Source: Comamonadaceae bacterium UBA4962 (lineage in GTDB: Bacteria > Pseudomonadota > Gammaproteobacteria > Burkholderiales > Burkholderiaceae_C). Taken from it: a stretch of 22,693 nt of DNA. Below, one piece after another: positions 14,786 through 21,606 of this stretch; the first letter of the stretch is position 1, and every line of letters starts with the position of its first letter. The stretch lies in the NCBI GenBank assembly GCA_002397315.1, contig DHAE01000010.1, positions 1 through 22,693 on the forward strand, given 5' to 3'. Both the position numbers and the translations under genes were made by a program. The notes under the pieces are model-generated. The model ran no database searches. It was not told the DNA's origin and was given only the letters and a program-made list of their open reading frames with translations.

Positions 14786-15853
14786 TCAGGCGGCGGCGGG
14801 CGCGGAGGCGGCTGCGGCGGCTTCCTCGCGCCACCAGGGCTGCGTGGCCGTGGGGAACCGGATGTCCACGCGCTCGCCCATGGTGGGCGTCAGCAGCGGC
14901 ACGCCGCCCGCGGCCGCGAGGGCGGCGATGCGCTCGAAGGGTTCGGTCCAGCCGTGGAAGGCCAGGTCGAACGTGCCGTTGTGGATGGGCAGGCAGCGCC
15001 CGCCGCGCACGTCCAGGTGCGCCTGCAGGCTCTGCTCGGGCTGCATGTGCACGTCGGGCCAGTCGGCGTTGTAGGCACCGGTTTCCATGAGCGTGAGATC
15101 GAACGGGCCGTAGCGCTCGCCGATCGTGCGGAAGCCGTCGAAGTAGCCGGAATCGCCGCTGAAGAAGACGCGCGTGCCGCCCGCGATCAGCACCCACGAC
15201 GCCCAGAGCGTGCGGTTGCCGTCGGAGAGGCTGCGCCCCGAGAAATGCCGCGCCGGGGTACACACCAGCCGCACGCCCGCGAAGGTGGTGCCCTGCCACC
15301 AGTCGAACTGCCGCACCTTGTCGGCCGGCACGCCCCAGCCCACCAGGCGGTCGCCCACGCCCAGCGGCGCGATGAACTGGTCCACCTTCGGCGCGAGCGC
15401 GAGCACGGCCGCGCGGTCGAGGTGGTCGTAGTGGTCGTGCGAGAGCACCACGCCGCGGATCGGCGGCAGCTCGTCGATGGCGATGGGCGGCGCATGGAAG
15501 CGGCGGGGCCCGGCGAACGGCACGGGCGAGGCGCGCTCGGCGAACACCGGATCCGTCAGCCAGAAGCCGCCCTGCAGCTTGAGCAGCACCGTGGAATGGC
15601 CCAGGCGCCACAGCGACATGTCGGGCGCGGCCAGCAGCGCCTCCCGCGTGAGCGCCTGCACGGGCACCGCGCGGTCGGGCACCGTGCCGGGCGGCTTGCC
15701 GAGCGCCATGCGCAGCATCACCCGCAGGCCCTGGAGCCAGCCCATGCCGCGGGGCGGCGCCGCGTTGCGGAAGCGGCCGTCGGCCGAGGCCGGGAGCCGC
15801 AGGGGCGACGGATCGATCGGGGCGGCTTGGCTGTAGGCGGACGGACGGGCCAT
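14786..15853 (-). CDS. NAPE-PLD-like metallo-beta-lactamase-fold hydrolase
   Basis: A 355-residue metal-dependent hydrolase. The di-metal motif HDHYDH (139-144; HxHxDH) is preceded by RGVVLS, and further ligands are likely H203 in PARHFSG and D234 in FFSGDSGYFDGF. The blocks LGHSTVLLKLQGGFWLTDPVF, METGAYN and LPIHNGTFDLAFH place it in the group of N-acylphosphatidylethanolamine phospholipase D-like/UlaG-like proteins, so a phospholipid-type or other phosphodiester substrate is possible. There is no clear signal peptide. The ATG at 15853 is chosen because the family sequence starts just after it and a candidate promoter lies 50-80 bp upstream; frames further up cross that promoter. No Shine-Dalgarno is seen. 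It is divergent from a TetR gene 100 bp away, which probably represses it. Confidence 0.88.
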   Translation of the reverse strand: MARPSAYSQAAPIDPSPLRLPASADGRFRNAAPPRGMGWLQGLRVMLRMALGKPPGTVPDRAVPVQALTREALLAAPDMSLWRLGHSTVLLKLQGGFWLTDPVFAERASPVPFAGPRRFHAPPIAIDELPPIRGVVLSHDHYDHLDRAAVLALAPKVDQFIAPLGVGDRLVGWGVPADKVRQFDWWQGTTFAGVRLVCTPARHFSGRSLSDGNRTLWASWVLIAGGTRVFFSGDSGYFDGFRTIGERYGPFDLTLMETGAYNADWPDVHMQPEQSLQAHLDVRGGRCLPIHNGTFDLAFHGWTEPFERIAALAAAGGVPLLTPTMGERVDIRFPTATQPWWREEAAAAASAPAAA

Positions 15854-15895
15854 GGCAGTGCTGGAGGAAATGGGAAGAAGACGCAGTACGAAGTG

Positions 15896-15947
15896 CACTG
15901 CACAGTGTAGTGTTGTTTCGTGAAAAGTAAACCGTGCGGTGTAAAAT
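15896..15947. promoter_or_regulatory. Divergent promoter/operator region between hydrolase and tetR
   Basis: Minus strand: -35 TTTACT (15931-15926), 16-bp spacer, -10 TACACT (15909-15904), giving a leader of about 45 bases to the hydrolase. A palindrome CACTG-CA-CAGTG (15896-15907) covers this -10, and AGTGCACT (15892-15899) overlaps it. Plus strand: -10 TAAAAT (15942-15947) lies only 6 bases before the tetR ATG, implying a leaderless tetR transcript. Bound TetR would block at least the hydrolase promoter. All inferred from sequence. Confidence 0.55.
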
Positions 15948-15953
15948 TTCCGC

Positions 15954-16577
15954 ATGACAGCTACCGACGTGCTCCCCCGCCTGACCGACCGCAAGCGCGA
16001 AGCCATCGTGCAGGCGGCCATCGCGGAGTTCCGCGAAGGCGGTTTCGCCGGCACCAGCATGGACCGCGTGGCCGCCGCCGCCGGCGTCTCGAAGCGCACG
16101 GTCTACAACCACTTCCCCAGCAAGGACGAGCTGTTCTCCGCGATCCTCGACCAGCTCTGGAACCGCAGCCAGGCGCTGCCCGAAAACCCCCACGACGCCG
16201 GCCGGCCGCTGCGGCCGCAGCTGATGGAGCTGATCGGCGGCAAGATGCAGCTCTTCAACGATCCGAGCTTCATGGACCTCTCGCGCGTGGTGATGGCCGA
16301 GATGCTGCACACGCCCGGCCGCGCGAAGGCGATGGCCGAGCGCCTGTCGTCCAAGGAAGAGGGCCTGCCCGCCTGGATCCGCGCCGCGCAGCAGGCGGGC
16401 CGCCTGCGCGCCGACGCCGATCCGCTCTACGCGGCCCACCTGCTCATGGGCCAGCTCAAGACGCACGCCTTCTGGCCGCAGCTCATCCTGGGCCTGCCGC
16501 CGCTGGACGAGGCGCAGCAGGCCCAGGTGCTGGCCGACGCGGTGGACATGTTCCTCGGCTTCTACGCCCGGGACTGA
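15954..16577 (+). CDS. TetR/AcrR family transcriptional regulator
   Basis: A 207-residue repressor of typical TetR length. The N-terminal helix-turn-helix is clear: REAIVQAAIAEFREGGFAGT, then MDRVAAAAGVSKRTVYNHF (36-54) and PSKDELFSAIL. The C-terminal ligand-binding part (about 75-205) resembles the AcrR/AefR-like class (LMELIGGKMQLF, VVMAEMLHTP, then LLMGQLKTHAFWPQLILGLPPL). The ATG at 15954 fits the family start; a -10-like TAAAAT ends six bases upstream, so the mRNA may begin at or next to the start codon. It is divergent from the metallo-beta-lactamase-fold hydrolase and likely controls both genes. The ligand is unknown; such regulators often sense lipophilic compounds. Confidence 0.93.
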   Translation: MTATDVLPRLTDRKREAIVQAAIAEFREGGFAGTSMDRVAAAAGVSKRTVYNHFPSKDELFSAILDQLWNRSQALPENPHDAGRPLRPQLMELIGGKMQLFNDPSFMDLSRVVMAEMLHTPGRAKAMAERLSSKEEGLPAWIRAAQQAGRLRADADPLYAAHLLMGQLKTHAFWPQLILGLPPLDEAQQAQVLADAVDMFLGFYARD

Positions 16578-16655
16578 CCCGCGGAGCCGCACGGCGGACC
16601 GGCGCGCTTCCCGTTACGCTCGCGGCATCGCATCCCCTGCCCTTTCTGCCCGCCC

Positions 16656-17225
16656 ATGCCCCTGTCCCCCTATCTCGACACCGCGCCCTCGATGGACGCC
16701 GGCGTCTTCGTCCATGCCTCGGCCCAGGTGATCGGCGACGTGCACCTGGGGCGCGATGCCTCCGTGTGGTGCAACGCCGTGCTGCGCGGCGACGTGCACC
16801 GCATCACCGTGGGCGAAGGCTCCAACGTGCAGGACCTGGCCATGGGCCACGTCTCGCACCGCCACCCCGGCAAGCCGGACGGCTCGCCCCTGGTGATCGG
16901 CAGCCACGTGACCATCGGCCACTCGGTGATCCTGCACGGCTGCCGCATCGGCGACGAATGCCTGATCGGCATGGGCAGCATCGTGATGGACGACGCCGTG
17001 GTGCAGGACCAGGTCATGCTCGGCGCGGGTAGCCTCGTGCCGCCCGGCAAGGTGCTGGAGCGCGGATCGCTCTACATCGGCCGGCCCGCCGTGCGCCAGC
17101 GCGCGCTGACCCCGCAGGAGATCGCCTACCTGCGCTATTCGGCGGAGCATTACGTGCGGGTCAAGGACAACTACCTGGCCGCGCCGCAACAGCAGCAACA
17201 GCCGCCGGCTCCACGGCCGCGCTGA
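16656..17225 (+). CDS. Gamma-class carbonic anhydrase-like left-handed beta-helix protein
   Basis: A 189-residue hexapeptide-repeat protein, trimer-forming in its family. The repeats run from about 20 to 140 (VIGDVHLGRDASVWCNAVLRGD, then VIGSHVTIGHSVILHGC). The three zinc-ligand histidines appear present: H65 in AMGHVSH, H89 in TIGHS and H94 in LHGC. Such YrdA/CaiE/PaaY-like proteins may hydrate CO2 or act on thioesters, and many show little activity, so the exact role is open. A short C-terminal helix region (LTPQEIAYLRYSAEHYVRVKDNY) is followed by a Gln/Pro-rich tail (QQQQQPPAPRPR). The ATG at 16656 lacks a Shine-Dalgarno. The 78-bp gap after tetR has a weak TACGCT box (16614-16619) as a possible -10. 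Confidence 0.9.
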   Translation: MPLSPYLDTAPSMDAGVFVHASAQVIGDVHLGRDASVWCNAVLRGDVHRITVGEGSNVQDLAMGHVSHRHPGKPDGSPLVIGSHVTIGHSVILHGCRIGDECLIGMGSIVMDDAVVQDQVMLGAGSLVPPGKVLERGSLYIGRPAVRQRALTPQEIAYLRYSAEHYVRVKDNYLAAPQQQQQPPAPRPR

Positions 17226-17230
17226 GTCCC

Positions 17231-17259
17231 TCGACATCGGGGGGCGTATCGTCTAACCT
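17231..17259 (+). promoter_or_regulatory. Possible promoter of the GGDEF gene
   Basis: TCGACA (17231-17236; five of six matches to the -35 consensus), a 17-bp spacer and TAACCT (17254-17259; three of six to the -10). Transcription would start near 17266, two or three bases before the ATG, giving a leaderless or nearly leaderless mRNA. No Shine-Dalgarno is present, in agreement. Confidence 0.4.
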
Positions 17260-17268
17260 GCCCGTGCA

Positions 17269-18303
17269 ATGAACCCCCTGCTTGAGCAATTGTCCGGGTC
17301 GGTCGCCGCGGCGCAGAACGTGGAAGATCTCACGCGCTCGCTGCTGGAGATGCTGGAGGCGGTGACGGGCATCGAATCCACCTACCTGACCTCCATCGAC
17401 GAATCCCAGGGCACCCTGGAGATCCGCTACGCCCACAATGCCGGCGAGCTGCAGATCCCCGAGGGCTTCTCCACCGCCTGGGACCAGACGCCGTGCAAGC
17501 GGGCGATGGACGAGGGCCGGGTCTACGTCGACGACATTTCCGAGCGCTGGGGCGACATGGCGGTCGTGCGCGACCTGGGGCTGCGCGCCTATGCCAGCAT
17601 GCCCGTGCGCAGAGCCGACGGCCAGCTGTGCGGCACGCTCTGCGCGGCCAGCCGGCGCGAGCGCCCCAGTACCCCCGAAACGGGGCACATCCTCACGCTC
17701 TTCGCCCACCTGATCGGCCAGCAGCTCGAGCGCGAGCGGCTCATCCAGGAACTGACCGCCGCCAACGAGCGGCTGTCCCGGCATGCCGCCACCGACGAGC
17801 TCACCGGTCTGCCGAACCGCCGGGCACTCATGGAGGCGCTCACGCGCCTGCTGGCGCAGGGCCGGCGGCGGCAGGCGGAGGTGCTGGTCGCGTTCGTCGA
17901 CTTGGACGACTTCAAGGCGATCAACGACCGCCACGGCCACGGGGTGGGCGACCAGTTCCTCGCCGCCATCGCCCAGCGGCTGCGGACGGTGCTGCGCGAG
18001 GAAGACGTCATCGCCCGCATGGGCGGGGACGAATTCGTCGTGGCGACCCTCGGCCCGCAGGCCGCGGACGCGTCGCGCGGAGCACAGGACACGTTCCGCG
18101 AGCGCATCGCGCAGGCCACGCAGGGACGCTTCGACCTGCCGGGCGGATCGTTCGACTACGCGGGCGCCAGCGTCGGCGCGGTCGCCGTTCCGCCGCAGAA
18201 CGCCCTCGCCGCCGGGGACGCGCTGCGGCTGGCCGACCGGCGGATGTACGAAATCAAGCAGGCGCGCCGCGCCCTGCTCCCTGTCGACTTCAATCCGCGC
18301 TGA
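17269..18303 (+). CDS. GAF-GGDEF diguanylate cyclase
   Basis: A 344-residue cytoplasmic signalling enzyme that makes cyclic di-GMP from two GTP. A GAF sensor domain (about 15-155; SMPVRRADGQLCGTLCAAS at 110-128) is followed by a short coiled linker (QQLERERLIQELTAANERL, 151-169) and a GGDEF domain (about 172-335). The domain looks active: DELTGLPNRR (176-185), FVDLDDFKAINDRHGHGVGD, and the intact GGDEF (252-256). An inhibitory I-site RxxD (R243-E-E-D246) stands exactly five residues before GGDEF, so product feedback inhibition is expected. No membrane segment. The GAF ligand is unknown. Its last 14 bases overlap the 3' end of the convergent Bug-protein gene. Confidence 0.94.
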   Translation: MNPLLEQLSGSVAAAQNVEDLTRSLLEMLEAVTGIESTYLTSIDESQGTLEIRYAHNAGELQIPEGFSTAWDQTPCKRAMDEGRVYVDDISERWGDMAVVRDLGLRAYASMPVRRADGQLCGTLCAASRRERPSTPETGHILTLFAHLIGQQLERERLIQELTAANERLSRHAATDELTGLPNRRALMEALTRLLAQGRRRQAEVLVAFVDLDDFKAINDRHGHGVGDQFLAAIAQRLRTVLREEDVIARMGGDEFVVATLGPQAADASRGAQDTFRERIAQATQGRFDLPGGSFDYAGASVGAVAVPPQNALAAGDALRLADRRMYEIKQARRALLPVDFNPR

Positions 18304-19279
18304 TGCGGGCGCGCGCGGCCACGGCGCGCATCAGGGGCAGCTCGCGCTCCAGCAGCGCAGCGGCCTCGGCGGCGGAGCCCACGACGGCCTCCACGCCCTG
18401 GTCGGCCAGCGCCTTGCGCACGCCGGGGTCGGCCATGGTTTCGGCGAGCGCCTTCTCCAGCTTCGCATGCACCGCGGGGGGCAGGCCGCGCGGAGCGATC
18501 AGCGTGCCCCACGATTCGAGCACCACGTCCGGGAAGCCCGCCTCGGCGAAGGTCGGCACCTGCGGCAGCGTGGCCAGGCGCCGGGGCGAGGCCACGGCGA
18601 TCGCCCGCACCTTGCCGGCCCTGATCTGCGGCGCGGCGGTGACCACGGTGTCCATGGCGAGCGGCAGTTGCCCGCCGATCAGGTCCGTGAGCATCGGCGC
18701 ACTGCCCTTGTAGGGCACGTGCAGTAGCTGCACGCCCATGGCGAGCCACGCCATTTCGGCCGCGAACTGCGAAGCGGTGCCGGCGCCGAACGAGGCGTAA
18801 GGCAACTGGCCCGGTGCCTTCTTCGCGGCGGCCTGCACCTGGGCCAGCGTGCCGAACGGCGCATCCCTGCCCGCCAGCAGCACCATGCCGGCGCGGCTCA
18901 CCATGCCGATCTGCTCGAAGCTCTTCACGGAGTCGTAGGGCAGGTCGCGGCGCACGGCCGGGTTGAGCGTGAGCATCGAGCCCGAGCCGATCAGCAGCGT
19001 GTAGCCGTCCGGCGCCGAGCGCGCCACATAGCCGGCCGCCACCGCCGTGCCGCCGCCGGGGCGGTTGTCGATCACCACCGGCTGGCCGAGCTTCTCGCCC
19101 AGCTTCGGGGCGATCGCGCGCCCGATGGTGTCGCTGCTGCCGCCCGGCGGGAACGGCACCACGAGCGTGACGGGGCGCGCCGGCCAGGCCGCCTGCGCCA
19201 GCGCGCCGGGCGCGCCCATCCATGCCGCGGCGGCCACGGCGGCCGCCTTCCAGGCCCAGGCCCTGCGTTGCATCTTCAT
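18290..19279 (-). CDS. Bug-family tripartite tricarboxylate transporter substrate-binding protein
   Basis: A 329-residue periplasmic binding protein. The signal peptide is MKMQRRAWAW-KAAAVAAAAW-MGAPGALA, with likely cleavage after ALA at 28. The mature part has the family blocks WPARPVTLVVPFPPGGSSD (32-50), IDNRPGGG, GYTLLIGS, LHVPYKGSAPMLTDLIGGQL and PTFAEAGFP, of the TctC/Bug family that binds carboxylates, aromatic acids or amino acids. Start: GAGAGAG lies ten bases before the ATG at 19279; an ATG at 19288 is too close to it. No TctA/TctB membrane genes are nearby, so this is an orphan binding protein, as is common in Burkholderiales. It may serve a transporter elsewhere or act as a sensor. 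Ligand unknown. Confidence 0.93.
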   Translation of the reverse strand: MKMQRRAWAWKAAAVAAAAWMGAPGALAQAAWPARPVTLVVPFPPGGSSDTIGRAIAPKLGEKLGQPVVIDNRPGGGTAVAAGYVARSAPDGYTLLIGSGSMLTLNPAVRRDLPYDSVKSFEQIGMVSRAGMVLLAGRDAPFGTLAQVQAAAKKAPGQLPYASFGAGTASQFAAEMAWLAMGVQLLHVPYKGSAPMLTDLIGGQLPLAMDTVVTAAPQIRAGKVRAIAVASPRRLATLPQVPTFAEAGFPDVVLESWGTLIAPRGLPPAVHAKLEKALAETMADPGVRKALADQGVEAVVGSAAEAAALLERELPLMRAVAARARISAD

Positions 19280-19402
19280 GGAAAACATACTCTCTCGAAA
19301 AAGGTCAAGGGTGCGGATGGTAGGCAAGCCCTCAGATGCGCCCGGACATATTGATAGATGCGCGGCAGTGCCCCCAGGCGGGCATGGTCGGCCACCGGCC
19401 GG

Positions 19403-19408
19403 GATAAT
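19403..19408 (+). promoter_or_regulatory. Possible -10 box for the radical SAM gene
   Basis: GATAAT stands out in GC-rich DNA 26 bases before the ATG at 19434. No good -35 is found 16-18 bases upstream, so the assignment is weak. The 154-bp gap also has to hold the divergent promoter of the Bug-protein gene. Confidence 0.3.
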
Positions 19409-19433
19409 CGGGGGCCGCCTCCCCCCGATTCCC

Positions 19434-21344
19434 ATGCCCGATTCCGCCTGCCGCGTGCTGGCCGTCATCCCGCCGATGACGCAGCTCAACACGCCCTACC
19501 CTTCCACCGCCTACCTCACGGGCTTCCTGCGCTCGCGCGGCGTCGCGGCGTTCCAGGAGGACCTGGCGCTGGCGCTGGTGCTGCGGCTGCTCTCGCCCGA
19601 GGGCCTGAAGGACGTGGCGGCGCGCGTGCAGGCCCTGCCCGAGGCGCAGCAGAGCCCCGCCGTGCAGTCGTTCGCCGCGCAGCAGGACCGGTACCTGGCC
19701 ACCATCGGCCCGGCCATCGCCTTCCTGCAGGGGCGCGACAGCACGCTGGCGCACCGCATCGCCGGGCGCCACTACCTGCCCGAAGGGCCGCGCTTTTCCA
19801 CGCTCGACGTCTATGTGGACGACGAAGGCGGCGATCCGCTGGGCTGGGCCTTCGGCGCCCTGGGCCTGCAGGACAAGGCCAAGCACCTCGCCACGCTCTA
19901 CCTGAACGACCTGGCCGACGTGCTGCGCGATGCGGTGGACGAGCGCTTCGAGTTCGTGCGCTATGCCGAGTCGCTCGCCGGCAGCCAGCCCACCTTCGAC
20001 CCGCTGGCCGAGGCCCTGGCGGCTCCGCCCACGCTGGTGGACGAGCTGCTGGTGCAGCTCACGCACGAGGCGGTGGAGCGCCACCGGCCCACCGTGGTGC
20101 TGCTGTCGGTGCCCTTTCCCGGGTCGGTGTACGCGGCGTTCCGCATCGCGCAGGCGATCAAGGCGCGGCATCCGCACGTCGCCACGGTGCTGGGCGGCGG
20201 CTTCGTGAACACCGAACTGCGCGAGCTGTCGGACCCGCGCGTGTTCGATTTCTTCGACTACGTCACGCTGGATGCCGGCGAGCGCCCGCTGCTCGCGCTG
20301 CTGGAGCACCTGGAAGGCCGCCGCGGCCGGCAGCGCCTGGTGCGCACCTACGTGCGCGGCGAGGACGGCGCCGTGCAGTACGTGAACATGATGGAGGCCG
20401 ACGTCGCCTTCGCCGAGGTCGGCACGCCCACCTGGGACGGCCTGCCGCTGGACAGATACCTGTCGCTGCTGGACATGCTCAACCCGATGCACCGGCTCTG
20501 GAGCGACGGGCGCTGGAACAAGCTGACCGTGGCGCACGGCTGCTACTGGAAGAAGTGCAGCTTCTGCGACGTGGGCCTGGACTACATCGGCCGCTACGAG
20601 GGCGCGAGCGCCCAGGTGCTGGCCGACCGCATCCAGGCGATCGTCGCCGAGACGGGGCAGACGGGCTTCCATTTCGTGGACGAGGCCGCGCCGCCGAAGG
20701 CGCTCAAGGCGCTGGCCACCGAACTCATCGAGCGCAATGCCGGCATCAGCTGGTGGGGCAACGTGCGCTTCGAGAAGACCTTCACGCCCGAGCTGGCCGA
20801 ACTGCTGGCCGATTCGGGCTGCATCGCGATCTCCGGCGGGCTTGAGGTGGCCTCCGACCGGCTGCTGCAGCTGATGAAGAAGGGCGTCTCGGTGGACCAG
20901 GTGGCCCGCGTGACCCGCGCCTTCAGCGAGGCCGGCATCCTCGTGCACGCCTACCTGATGTACGGCTTTCCGACCCAGACCGTGCAGGACACGGTGGACG
21001 CGCTCGAATACGTGCGCCAGCTCTTCGCCAACGGCTGCATCCAGAGCGGCTTCTTCCACCGCTTCGCCTGCACCGTGCATTCGCCCGTGGGCCAGAACCC
21101 GCAGGAGTACGGCGTCACGCTCGCGCCGCTGCCGCCCGGCGGCTTCGCGAAGAACGACGTGGCCTTCATCGACCCGACGGGCGTGGACCACGACGCGCTG
21201 GGCACTGCGCTGCGCAAGGCCATCTACAACTACATGCACGGCATCGGTCTGGACGAGGACGTGCGTACCTGGTTCCCCTTCAAGGTGCCCAAGACCACCG
21301 TGGCGCGGCACCGGATCGAGCGGGCGCTGTCGGCACGCGCCTGA
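19434..21344 (+). CDS. B12-binding-type radical SAM protein of unknown function
   Basis: A 636-residue iron-sulfur enzyme. The N-terminal ~300 residues resemble a cobalamin-binding-type domain (VLAVIPPMTQLNTPYPSTAYLTGFLRSRG in the first 36, then PTVVLLSVPFPGS, VATVLGGGFVNTEL, DYVTLDAGERPL), but the classical DxHxxG B12 motif is not seen. A helical insert of ~150 residues (45-195) is unusual. The radical SAM core begins near 360; its cluster cysteines are C370, C375 and C378 in AHGCYWKKCSFCD, a C-x4-C-x2-C spacing instead of C-x3-C-x2-C. Typical downstream blocks follow: FHFVDEAAPP, WWGNVRFEKTF, ISGGLEVASDRLLQLMKKG, HAYLMYGFPTQT. It probably modifies a lipid, cofactor or peptide, but there is no partner gene to suggest which. 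ATG at 19434; no Shine-Dalgarno. Confidence 0.88.
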   Translation: MPDSACRVLAVIPPMTQLNTPYPSTAYLTGFLRSRGVAAFQEDLALALVLRLLSPEGLKDVAARVQALPEAQQSPAVQSFAAQQDRYLATIGPAIAFLQGRDSTLAHRIAGRHYLPEGPRFSTLDVYVDDEGGDPLGWAFGALGLQDKAKHLATLYLNDLADVLRDAVDERFEFVRYAESLAGSQPTFDPLAEALAAPPTLVDELLVQLTHEAVERHRPTVVLLSVPFPGSVYAAFRIAQAIKARHPHVATVLGGGFVNTELRELSDPRVFDFFDYVTLDAGERPLLALLEHLEGRRGRQRLVRTYVRGEDGAVQYVNMMEADVAFAEVGTPTWDGLPLDRYLSLLDMLNPMHRLWSDGRWNKLTVAHGCYWKKCSFCDVGLDYIGRYEGASAQVLADRIQAIVAETGQTGFHFVDEAAPPKALKALATELIERNAGISWWGNVRFEKTFTPELAELLADSGCIAISGGLEVASDRLLQLMKKGVSVDQVARVTRAFSEAGILVHAYLMYGFPTQTVQDTVDALEYVRQLFANGCIQSGFFHRFACTVHSPVGQNPQEYGVTLAPLPPGGFAKNDVAFIDPTGVDHDALGTALRKAIYNYMHGIGLDEDVRTWFPFKVPKTTVARHRIERALSARA

Positions 21345-21542
21345 TGGGAGCGGCTCACGCGGCCCTTCCGGCGCCGTTGCCGCAACTTGTCGCACTGTCT
21401 GCGATGCAGCGCCTGGCCAGAACCGCTTCGCTGGGTCCGTCAGCCGCTCTTGGCGCATACGCAACACTTTCGAACCGCGACATGTAACGCGTGGGGTCAA
21501 CCCGTACCCCCTGTCCACCGTTGTTGCGTTTCGTCACATACT

Positions 21543-21560
21543 CGGCACATCATCGTGCCG
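21543..21560. promoter_or_regulatory. Perfect hairpin/palindrome upstream of the chemotaxis gene
   Basis: CGGCAC-ATCATC-GTGCCG has 6-bp arms and lies 46 bp before the ATG at 21607. It could be a hairpin in the mRNA leader or an operator. No flagellar sigma-28 type promoter (TAAA-N15-GCCGATAA) is recognisable in the 262-bp gap, and nothing else is seen there. Confidence 0.35.
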
Positions 21561-21606
21561 CCGGCCTCCGCACGCCTGTCGCGGCTGCCCCGTTCTGAAA
21601 GTCTCT

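Noticed and set aside
12987..16592. A 1201-codon open frame on the minus strand
   Set aside because: It crosses the ABC ATPase, hydrolase and tetR genes in other frames. The translation is Arg/Ala/Gly/His-rich with no family blocks, as expected for a shadow frame in about 70 % GC DNA.
19332..21518. A 728-codon minus-strand frame opposite the radical SAM gene
   Set aside because: Antisense shadow. The plus strand has clear radical SAM motifs and codon structure; the minus translation has none.
21345..21606. Sigma-28 flagellar promoter before the chemotaxis gene
   Set aside because: No TAAA-N15-GCCGATAA-like sequence is present in the gap; the TAAC at about 21485 has no matching downstream box.
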